Source: Rhizobiales bacterium UBA697 (lineage in GTDB: Bacteria; Pseudomonadota; Alphaproteobacteria; Rhizobiales; Ancalomicrobiaceae). Taken from it: a stretch of DNA of 6,047 bases. Both the position numbers and the translations under genes were made by a program. The stretch lies in the NCBI GenBank assembly GCA_002298965.1, contig DBMN01000130.1:1-6047 (forward strand). The letters are read 5' to 3'. How positions within the stretch are numbered: the stretch's first letter is position 1; every line of letters begins with the position of its first letter. The notes beneath the pieces are model-generated. The model was not told where the DNA came from. It saw nothing but the letters and a program-made list of their open reading frames with translations, and did no database searches. Positions 1-5,153 of this stretch are shown in pieces.

Positions 1-36
1 CTCGCGCGCGAAACTCCTGCCCTGAGAGACGCCGTG

Positions 37-519
37 ATGACCGAGACCGCGCTTCCCGACAGTGCCGCCCGCGTCGCCGCCGCCGCCCGCACGCTGGGGC
101 TCGCGGTCGCGGTGCGCGAGATGCCGGATTCGACCCGCACCGCCGAGGAGGCCGCCGCCGCCTGCGGCTGCGCCGTCGCCCAGATCGTCAAGTCGCTGGT
201 CTTCCGCGGCAAGACCTCGGGCAAGCCGTGGCTCTTCCTCGTCTCCGGCGCCAACCGGGTGAACGAGAAGGCGGCCGAGGCGCGGATCGGCGAACGCGTC
301 GTCCGCATGGACGCCCGCGACGTCCGCGACGTCACCGGCTATGCCATCGGCGGCATCCCGCCCTTCGGCCACGCGACGCCCCTCGACACCGTGATGGACG
401 AGGACCTCCTCGCCTTCGACACCGTCTGGGCCGCCGCCGGCACGCCCTTCGCGGTCTTCTCCGTCGCCCCGCGGGCGCTGGCGGAAGCCGTCGGCGCGAC
501 GATCACCCGCGTCGACTGA
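37..519 (+). CDS. YbaK/EbsC-family aminoacyl-tRNA deacylase (trans-editing protein)
   Basis: A 160-residue single-domain protein, the usual size for YbaK/EbsC/ProX trans-editing proteins. These are cytosolic enzymes that hydrolyse mischarged aminoacyl-tRNAs such as Cys- or Ala-tRNA(Pro). Visible family marks are the STRTAEEAA segment (32-40), the QIVKSLVF strand with the conserved lysine at 52, the GYAIGGIPPFGH loop (101-112) and the VWAAAGTPFAVFSV segment near the C-terminus (130-143). I chose the ATG at 37 over the GTG at 34 because the purine-rich GAGAG at 24-28 sits 8 bases before the ATG. The tRNA and amino-acid specificity cannot be read from the sequence, so I give no symbol. It lies 90 bp upstream of the folate operon on the same strand and could be co-transcribed, though nothing links the functions. 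The family call is firm and the substrate is unknown. Confidence 0.93.
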   Translation: MTETALPDSAARVAAAARTLGLAVAVREMPDSTRTAEEAAAACGCAVAQIVKSLVFRGKTSGKPWLFLVSGANRVNEKAAEARIGERVVRMDARDVRDVTGYAIGGIPPFGHATPLDTVMDEDLLAFDTVWAAAGTPFAVFSVAPRALAEAVGATITRVD

Positions 520-559
520 ACGGATGGACCGACCGCGTCGACCGATTTCGCCTCGCCTC

Positions 560-575
560 GCGCCGCCGGTGGCGC
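560..575 (+). other. GC hairpin in the gap between the YbaK-family gene and folP
   Basis: The 90-bp gap 520-609 contains a perfect 5-bp inverted repeat, GCGCC and GGCGC, around the six-base loop GCCGGT. No T-tract follows, so it is not a standard intrinsic terminator. It could be an attenuating hairpin or chance in GC-rich DNA. I see no convincing sigma-70 promoter in the rest of the gap. A GGGAA at 600-604 is the only plausible ribosome-binding site for folP. Confidence 0.3.
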
Positions 576-609
576 TAGAGGTGGAGCCTTCGACAGTCCG
601 GGAACCGCC

Positions 610-1428
610 ATGGGTCGCCTCGCCGAACTCCTGCCCGCCCTCGGCCGGCGCACGCTGGTGATGGGCATCCTCAACGCCACGCCCGACAGTTTCTCCGACG
701 GCGGGCTGTGGCACGAGCGCGATGCCGCCCTCACCCATGCCCGCGCGATGATCGCGGAAGGCGCCGACATCCTCGATCTCGGCGGCGAATCGACCCGTCC
801 CGGCCACACGCCCGTCTCGGCCGAGGACGAGATCGCCCGCGTCGTCCCCGTTCTGGAGCGCCTCGCCCCCGACTGCCCGGTGCCGATCTCGATCGACACG
901 TTCAAGGCGAAGACGGCGGAGGCCGCCTTCCGCGCCGGCGCGACGATCCTCAACGACGTGCGCGGCCTGCAGTACGATCCCGACATCGCCCGCGTCGCCG
1001 CCGACCACCGCGCCCCGGTCATCGTCATGCACGATCGCGACATCTCCGAGAGCCCGGTCGACGTCGTCGCCGATCAGCTCGCCTTCTTCCGCCGCTCGAT
1101 CGACATCGCGCTTTCCGCCGGCATCGCCGAGGAGGACGTGGTGATCGATCCCGGCATCGGCTTCGGCAAGTCGGCCGAACAGGACCTCGCCGCGCTCGCC
1201 CGGCTCGACGAGCTGAAGGTGCTCGGCCGGCCGATCCTGCTCGGCACCTCGCGCAAGCGCATCGTCGGCCGCATCCTCGACGTGCCCCCGCCGGAACGGC
1301 TCCACGGCACCCTCGCCACCAATGTCGTGGGCACATGGCTCGGCGCGGCGATCCTGCGCGTCCACGACGTGAAACCCCATGTCGACGCCGCCCGCGTCGC
1401 CGACGCCGTCATCCGGAGCCGTCCATGA
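610..1428 (+). CDS. folP: Dihydropteroate synthase
   Basis: FolP condenses 6-hydroxymethyl-7,8-dihydropterin pyrophosphate with p-aminobenzoate to give dihydropteroate in cytosolic folate synthesis, and is the target of sulfonamides. The 272-residue protein has normal length and all expected motifs: MGILNATPDSFSDGG (18-32, with Asn22 for Mg/pyrophosphate), DLGGESTRPG (56-65), SIDTFK (94-99, pterin-binding Asp96), LNDVRG (114-119), IDPGIGFGKS (179-188), LGTSRKR (211-217) and RVHDV (250-254). Phe28 and Pro64, positions altered in sulfonamide-resistant E. coli enzymes, are the sensitive residues here. The ATG at 610 is the only sensible start; the ribosome-binding site is weak (GGGAA, 5 bases upstream). 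The stop overlaps the folB start as ATGA, indicating translational coupling. It is a chromosomal folP, not an acquired sul gene. Confidence 0.98.
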   Translation: MGRLAELLPALGRRTLVMGILNATPDSFSDGGLWHERDAALTHARAMIAEGADILDLGGESTRPGHTPVSAEDEIARVVPVLERLAPDCPVPISIDTFKAKTAEAAFRAGATILNDVRGLQYDPDIARVAADHRAPVIVMHDRDISESPVDVVADQLAFFRRSIDIALSAGIAEEDVVIDPGIGFGKSAEQDLAALARLDELKVLGRPILLGTSRKRIVGRILDVPPPERLHGTLATNVVGTWLGAAILRVHDVKPHVDAARVADAVIRSRP

Positions 1429-1793
1429 GCGATCGCATCATCCTGACCCGCATCGCCGTCTACGCCTATCACGGCCTCCACGCCGAGGAGGAACGGCTCG
1501 GCCAGCGCTTCTACGTCTCGCTCGACTGCGGGCTCGACCTGCGCCCGGCCTCGACCACCGACGACTGGAAGAAGACGGTCTCCTACGACCGCCTCGCCAA
1601 GATCGTCGTCGACACCGCCACCGAACGGCGCTTCTCGCTGATCGAGGCGCTGGCGGAAGTGATCGCCGGCAAGATCCTCGAGACCTGGCACCAGATCCAC
1701 ACCGTCACCGTGCGGGTGGAAAAGCCCGCGGCGCCGATCCCGACCATCCTCGAGGGCGTCGCCATCGAGATCGAGCGCAAGCGCGATGCCTGA
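1425..1793 (+). CDS. folB: Dihydroneopterin aldolase
   Basis: FolB cleaves 7,8-dihydroneopterin to 6-hydroxymethyl-7,8-dihydropterin and glycolaldehyde, supplying FolK. The protein has 122 residues, typical for this small enzyme, which forms oligomeric rings. The AYHGLHAEEERLGQRF segment (14-29) contains the pterin-pocket glutamate at about position 22. It is followed by VSYDRLAK (52-59, with Tyr54), SLIEALAE (71-78, with Glu74) and the catalytic lysine in VEKPAAPIP (Lys100). These positions match the known active-site residues of bacterial FolB. The start ATG shares bases with the folP stop and is preceded by GGAG (1415-1418) at 6-base spacing, so it can recruit ribosomes independently. It overlaps folK by 8 bp downstream. 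Confidence 0.96.
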   Translation: MSDRIILTRIAVYAYHGLHAEEERLGQRFYVSLDCGLDLRPASTTDDWKKTVSYDRLAKIVVDTATERRFSLIEALAEVIAGKILETWHQIHTVTVRVEKPAAPIPTILEGVAIEIERKRDA

Positions 1794-2274
1794 CGCCCTG
1801 ATCGGCCTCGGCGGCAACCTCGGCGACGTCGCCGCGACCTTCCGCGCCGCGCTCGCGGCGCTCGAGGCCGGCGGCTGTCGTCTTCTCGCCGCCTCGTCGC
1901 TCTGGAAGACGCCACCCTGGGGGAAGACCGATCAGCCGGCCTTCCTCAACGCCTGCATCCGCGTCGAGACGGCGCTCGCGCCGCGCGCCCTGCTCGAACT
2001 CTGCCTCGAGACCGAGACCGCGCTCGGCCGCGTCCGTAGCGAGAAATGGGGGCCGCGCACGCTCGACCTCGACGTGTTGGACGTCGACGGACGCGCCGTC
2101 GACGAGCCGGGGCTGATCCTGCCCCACCCGTTCCTCGCCGAACGCGCCTTCGTGCTGCTGCCGCTGGCCGAGATCGTGCCCGACCGGACGATCGCCGGAC
2201 GCCGCGTCGCCGACATGGCGGCGGCGGTCGACGCCTCCGGCCTCGAACGGCTCGGCCCGCTCGTCGTCAGCTGA
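1786..2274 (+). CDS. folK: 2-amino-4-hydroxy-6-hydroxymethyldihydropteridine pyrophosphokinase (HPPK)
   Basis: FolK transfers pyrophosphate from ATP to 6-hydroxymethyl-7,8-dihydropterin, making the FolP substrate. The 162-residue protein has the normal length. Motifs in order: GLGGNLGD (7-14), SSLWKTPPWGKTDQPAFLN (37-55, pterin and loop region), LGRVRSEKWGPRTLDLDVL (80-98) with the Mg-binding aspartates 94 and 96, and LPHPFLAERAFVLLPLAEIVP (112-132). The ATG at 1786 lies 8 bp inside folB and has only weak purine stretches upstream (GAG around 1773), so translation probably depends on coupling to folB. It is the last gene of the operon. Its 3' end overlaps the 3' end of the convergent hydrolase gene by 8 bp. 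Confidence 0.97.
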   Translation: MPDALIGLGGNLGDVAATFRAALAALEAGGCRLLAASSLWKTPPWGKTDQPAFLNACIRVETALAPRALLELCLETETALGRVRSEKWGPRTLDLDVLDVDGRAVDEPGLILPHPFLAERAFVLLPLAEIVPDRTIAGRRVADMAAAVDASGLERLGPLVVS

Positions 2275-3832
2275 AGATCCGCTTCGCCGTGTCGATCAAC
2301 CGCGCGATCGGCGACGGCCGCGCCGCCGTGCGCGTCGCCTCGGGCGCCTGCCATTCGGCCGGATAGAACGCCACGACGTCGGGATGGGCCGACAGAGGCG
2401 GCGGCAGATAGGGATAGTCGCGCCAGTAGACCGGCACCGCCGTCTCGCGGAAGCGATCGAGGACGGAGGGGTGCAGCACCGCCGCCTCCGGCCCGGTCGC
2501 CGACAGCAGCACGCAGTTGCGCTCCATCTTCGCCCAGGTCATGCCCATCTGCCACCGTGCCGGGATCAGACGGCCGAGACCGAGCGGGATGGCGCCGACG
2601 AGATCGTCGCGCGCCGACTTGCGCTCGTCGTGCTGCGGCCCGGCATGATCGGGGAAGATCGTCAGCCGCGCGGCGTTGACGATCGGCGCGCCGGGCAGTC
2701 GCGCCATCTCCTCGAGCATCCAGCGCAGCGCCGTGTCGGAGAGGCCCGCCTCGTTGTCGGGATAGGAGCCGCCGACGTCGGAATGGACGCCCGCGAACCA
2801 CACCTGCTTCAACCGCGCCGGCTTGCCTTCGGCTTCGGCGAGATCGTCGGCGGTGAACTCCTCCCAGGGCACCAGCTGGAAGTCGAAGCGGTTCTCGTCG
2901 ATCGAGATCGCATGGCGGGCATGACCGACGCCCGAGCCGAGCACGCGGTCCTTGAAGGCGAGCTGCATGCCCGACAGGAAGCCCGCCCGCCCGGCCTTCT
3001 GGTTGAACCAGAGGACGAGGGCGAAGAGCACCACCGCCGTCGCGAGGCCCGCTGCGCCGAACAGGGCTCCCTGGAGTACCCTGCCGGCGATCGGCGCCGT
3101 CGCCGGCCCGCCGCAGATCCAACGGACCAGCCAACCCGCCAGAGCGAGCAGCACGGCGAGGACGCCCCCGATCGGGATCGCCGCCCGGACCGCCCGGGTC
3201 GAGAGCCCGATCGAGGCGACCGTGTCGAAGACGCCGATGAAATGAGGGCTTCCCGGTGCCGCCTCGTAGTCGTCCCGGAAGGCCTCCGCCCGCCGCTTGC
3301 GCTCCGCGTCGATCGCCGCGACGTCGGCGCCCGCCTTGCGGCGTTTGATGTTGCCGTATTTGTAGACCTCCACCGCATCCGCGGCGATCGCCCGCAGATT
3401 GGTGTCGTCGCGGCGCAGCGGCGTGCCGTCCGGCATCTCGGTCGGGATGCCGACGAGGCCGAGCACGCCGGCCACCGCCCGGACCGTGTAGGCGCCGCGG
3501 CTGAAGCCGATCAGCCAGATCCGGTCGCCCGGCCGCCACAGGCGCAGGATCGCGCAGTAGCAGTCCTCGATGTTGCGGGTGATGCCGAGGCCGGTCGCCC
3601 CGGAGAGCACGTTGTAGATCTTGCGGAAGACGCCGACCTTGAACTCCGCCCCGTCGGCCGACGAGCCGAGACCGGGGTCGTAGAAGGCGACCTGATCCTT
3701 CGGCGAGATGCCGTTCTGCTGATCGCTGCGCGTCGCGGCGAAGAGCTTGTAGACGTTGGAACGTTCCTCGTCGGGCAGGAGCCCGCCCGCCTGCCCGGTA
3801 CCGTCGGAGAAGATCAGGATGTTCTTCGCCAT
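2267..3832 (-). CDS. DUF2235-family alpha/beta-hydrolase with two membrane helices
   Basis: A 521-residue predicted serine hydrolase of the DUF2235 (Tle1-like) family. Visible are the N-terminal IFSDGTG strand (7-13), the nucleophile elbow GFSRGA (109-114, Ser111), FDTVASIG (202-209, Asp203) and WFAGVHSDVGGSY (345-357, His350), giving a complete Ser-Asp-His triad. Two hydrophobic stretches, about 214-240 and 250-276, look like a transmembrane hairpin inserted between Asp203 and His350. There is no N-terminal signal peptide, so the enzyme probably faces the cytosol at the inner membrane. The start at 3832 is supported by GGGAGG 8 bases upstream; an in-frame ATG at 3907 would add 25 residues but lacks family character. 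Some relatives are type VI secretion phospholipase effectors, but no VgrG, PAAR, chaperone or immunity gene is visible here. The substrate is unknown. Confidence 0.9.
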   Translation of the reverse strand: MAKNILIFSDGTGQAGGLLPDEERSNVYKLFAATRSDQQNGISPKDQVAFYDPGLGSSADGAEFKVGVFRKIYNVLSGATGLGITRNIEDCYCAILRLWRPGDRIWLIGFSRGAYTVRAVAGVLGLVGIPTEMPDGTPLRRDDTNLRAIAADAVEVYKYGNIKRRKAGADVAAIDAERKRRAEAFRDDYEAAPGSPHFIGVFDTVASIGLSTRAVRAAIPIGGVLAVLLALAGWLVRWICGGPATAPIAGRVLQGALFGAAGLATAVVLFALVLWFNQKAGRAGFLSGMQLAFKDRVLGSGVGHARHAISIDENRFDFQLVPWEEFTADDLAEAEGKPARLKQVWFAGVHSDVGGSYPDNEAGLSDTALRWMLEEMARLPGAPIVNAARLTIFPDHAGPQHDERKSARDDLVGAIPLGLGRLIPARWQMGMTWAKMERNCVLLSATGPEAAVLHPSVLDRFRETAVPVYWRDYPYLPPPLSAHPDVVAFYPAEWQAPEATRTAARPSPIARLIDTAKRIFS

Positions 3833-3840
3833 GACGCTGC

Positions 3841-3846
3841 CCTCCC
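3841..3846 (-). promoter_or_regulatory. Ribosome-binding site that sets the DUF2235 gene start
   Basis: On the minus strand this reads GGGAGG, 8 bases before the ATG ending at 3830. It is a near-ideal Shine-Dalgarno match and the reason for preferring the 521-residue form. The site is embedded in DNA that can form small competing hairpins: CCGTC at 3845-3849 with GACGG at 3853-3857, and CTGCC at 3837-3841 with GGCAG at 3856-3860. Confidence 0.65.
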
Positions 3847-3874
3847 GTCGTGGACGGCAGCCATGGTGAGCCCG

Positions 3875-3898
3875 TTCGACGCGCGAAGCAACGTCGAA
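3875..3898. promoter_or_regulatory. Inverted repeat upstream of the DUF2235 gene (candidate operator)
   Basis: Perfect 7-bp arms, TTCGACG (3875-3881) and CGTCGAA (3892-3898), flank a 10-base centre within the 96-bp gap between the DUF2235 start and the DUF2478 stop. The position, about 43-66 bases upstream of the start codon, suits a regulator site or the base of a leader hairpin. I recognise no specific regulator consensus. No strong promoter hexamers are visible in the gap; TTGCTT (minus strand) with a poor -10 is the best I find. Confidence 0.35.
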
Positions 3899-3928
3899 TT
3901 GCGGCACTTTCGGACTACAATCTCGGCT

Positions 3929-4459
3929 TCAGGCCGCCGTGCGACGCCGCGCGGCGAGCGAGGCGATCAGCGCCTCCGCCTCGGCGCGATCCTCGAACAC
4001 CGCCTCGTAGCCGCCGCCGAAGTCGCGGAAGCCGCCGACGTTCTCGGCGGTGACGCCGACCAGCAGCGGCACGCCCAGTTCGACCGCCTTCTCGACCACC
4101 TGACGGAAGCCGTGGCCCTCGATCTCGCGCTTGCCGAACTTGGAGAGGACCAGCAGATCGGGCAGCCGCTCGGTGTCGAGCGCGGCGAGCGCCAGACCGG
4201 CGGCCTCCTCCAGCGCGCCGTGGTCGAGCCGGCAGCCGCGCGCGTCGGCGCCGCGATCCTGCGACAGATGGAACCGCCGGCCGGTGGCGAGGTCGACCAG
4301 CGACATGTCGCAGCGCCGCCGATTGGGGCGGCGCTCGTCGTGCTGGATCATGCCGGCGACGGCGAGGCCCGCGGCGGCGGCGATCTCCGCCATGTCGGCG
4401 AGCATGGTTCCCTCGCCGGCCGGGTAGACCAGCGCCGCCAGAATCGGATCGTCGTTCAT
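3929..4459 (-). CDS. DUF2478 protein of unknown function, coupled to mog
   Basis: A 176-residue soluble protein matching my recollection of DUF2478. Family-like segments are ILAALVYPAGEGT at the N-terminus (6-18, resembling a degenerate P-loop), GLAVAGMIQ (31-39), CDMSLVDLATG (50-60), GCRLDHGALEEAAG (75-88), PDLLVLSKFGKREIEGHGFR (100-119) and GVPLLVGVTAENV (129-141) leading to FRDFGGG (144-150). The alternating strands and helices suggest a P-loop-like fold, but the Walker A lysine is missing from the expected place. Cys50 and Cys76 lie in the recognisable motifs and might bind a ligand. The ATG at 4459 follows the mog stop after one base; its AAGGG ribosome-binding site (8-base spacing) lies inside the end of mog. 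Strong coupling to mog suggests a molybdenum or molybdenum-cofactor role, which is inference only. Confidence 0.85.
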   Translation of the reverse strand: MNDDPILAALVYPAGEGTMLADMAEIAAAAGLAVAGMIQHDERRPNRRRCDMSLVDLATGRRFHLSQDRGADARGCRLDHGALEEAAGLALAALDTERLPDLLVLSKFGKREIEGHGFRQVVEKAVELGVPLLVGVTAENVGGFRDFGGGYEAVFEDRAEAEALIASLAARRRTAA

Positions 4460-4460
4460 G

Positions 4461-5009
4461 TCACTTGCCCTTGGGCCGGAAGGCGACCATGCGCTCCGGC
4501 TTGGTCTCGAGCCGGTAGCCGCCGGCGAGGTCGATGCAGTAGGGCACCGCCGGCATCACCGCGTCGAGGCAGTCGCGGATCGACGACGGCTTCCCCGGCA
4601 GGTTGATGATCAGCGACGAACCGCGCAGGCCCGCCTCCTGGCGCGACAGGATCGCCGTCGGCACGATGGTCAGGCTCTTCGCCCGCATCGCCTCGCCGAA
4701 GCCCGGCATCATCCGGTCGCAGACGGCGAAGAGCGCCTCCGGCGTCACGTCGCGCGGCGACGGCCCGGTACCGCCGGTCGTCACCACCAGCGAGCAGCCG
4801 GCGACGTCGCAGAGATCGATCAGCGCCGCCTCGATCGCCGGGCGCTCGTCTTCCACCAGCCGCTTCTCGATGCGGAAGGGAGTCGACAGCACTTCCTCGA
4901 GGTAGGTCTCGATCGCCGGACCCGACAGATCCTCGTAGATGCCGCGCGTGGCGCGATCGGATACGGTGACGACGCCGATCGGAAGAACGGCGGGAGCAAC
5001 TTCGGACAT
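4461..5009 (-). CDS. mog: Molybdopterin adenylyltransferase (Mog/MogA)
   Basis: Mog adenylylates molybdopterin, activating it for molybdate insertion during molybdenum cofactor synthesis in the cytosol. The 182-residue protein carries VSDRATRGIYEDLSGP (16-31), LVEDERPAIE (51-60, with the acidic active-site Asp54), TTGGTGPSPRDVTPEA (77-92, with Asp87), MPGFGEAMR (101-109), VPTAILSRQ (116-124), INLPGKPSSI (135-144) and the C-terminal ETKPERMVAFRPK. VPTAILSRQ and the FRPK tail favour Mog over the paralogue MoaB. It is somewhat shorter than the 195-residue E. coli protein, mainly in the region before PYCIDL. Two adjacent ATGs exist, at 5012 and 5009. The GAGG lies 3 and 6 bases before them respectively, so I prefer the second. 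It forms a two-gene unit with DUF2478 and is divergent from nnrS. Confidence 0.95.
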   Translation of the reverse strand: MSEVAPAVLPIGVVTVSDRATRGIYEDLSGPAIETYLEEVLSTPFRIEKRLVEDERPAIEAALIDLCDVAGCSLVVTTGGTGPSPRDVTPEALFAVCDRMMPGFGEAMRAKSLTIVPTAILSRQEAGLRGSSLIINLPGKPSSIRDCLDAVMPAVPYCIDLAGGYRLETKPERMVAFRPKGK

Positions 5010-5053
5010 CATGACCCTCTGGGCAGGCGGGCGGCCGGGCGACCGGCCCGACC

Positions 5054-5068
5054 TTCGATGCCATCAAA
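5054..5068. promoter_or_regulatory. 15-bp near-palindrome in the mog-nnrS divergent region
   Basis: TTCGATGCCATCAAA is symmetrical about its central C, with 6 of 7 arm positions complementary. It lies 45 bp upstream of the mog start and about 86 bp upstream of nnrS. The right half contains ATCAA, the same half-site found in the neighbouring TTG-N8-CAA element. It could be a second regulator site. I cannot name the regulator. Confidence 0.35.
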
Positions 5069-5078
5069 GACCCATGCC

Positions 5079-5092
5079 TTGCCATGGATCAA
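5079..5092. promoter_or_regulatory. Candidate FNR/NnrR/DNR-type operator (TTG-N8-CAA)
   Basis: TTGCCATGGATCAA fits the TTG-N8-CAA core of NnrR-type sites and matches 8 of the 10 defined bases of the FNR consensus TTGAT-N4-ATCAA. With flanking bases the arms are CTTG and CAAG. It lies near the middle of the region between divergent mog and nnrS, its centre about 68 bp from the nnrS start and 76 bp from the mog start. NnrS genes are known targets of NnrR/FNR-like regulators, which supports the call. If the site were centred at -41.5, transcription of nnrS would start near 5127. No good -10 hexamer is obvious there. Confidence 0.5.
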
Positions 5093-5153
5093 GAGGCCGC
5101 AGGCCCAGCCGTGGCACGAGGTGGCGAAGTTGAACTTTGGACGGAGAAATCAC

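Noticed and set aside
2..25. A short open stretch ending in TGA at 23-25 as the tail of an upstream plus-strand gene.
   Set aside because: Seven codons are too few to support a gene; the frame and strand of whatever lies upstream cannot be decided.
339..1043. A 234-codon minus-strand open frame opposite the YbaK-family gene and folP.
   Set aside because: It is antisense to two well-supported genes and crosses their boundary; the Ser/Arg/Ala-rich product has no domain.
2310..2339. GC-rich inverted repeats (GGCGAC/GTCGCC, with inner ACGGC/GCCGT) just past the folK stop as a folate-operon terminator.
   Set aside because: There is no T-tract, the repeats lie within the coding end of the hydrolase gene, and such stems are expected by chance at this base composition.
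1932..3539. A 535-codon minus-strand open frame overlapping folK and the hydrolase gene.
   Set aside because: It is another reading frame of the same strand as the hydrolase; its product is Arg/Gly-rich with no family motif, while the hydrolase frame has a full catalytic triad.
3833..3907. In-frame 25-residue N-terminal extension of the hydrolase starting at 3907.
   Set aside because: The extension is Arg/His-rich and runs across the inverted repeat and the good GGGAGG site; the MAKNILIFSDGTG start matches the way DUF2235 proteins begin.
2384..4606. A 740-codon open frame on the plus strand across the hydrolase, DUF2478 and part of mog.
   Set aside because: It lies antisense to three genes with clear family motifs, spans two gene boundaries, and its translation is dominated by Arg, Ala, Asp and Gly with no recognisable domain. 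It is a by-product of high GC third-position bias.
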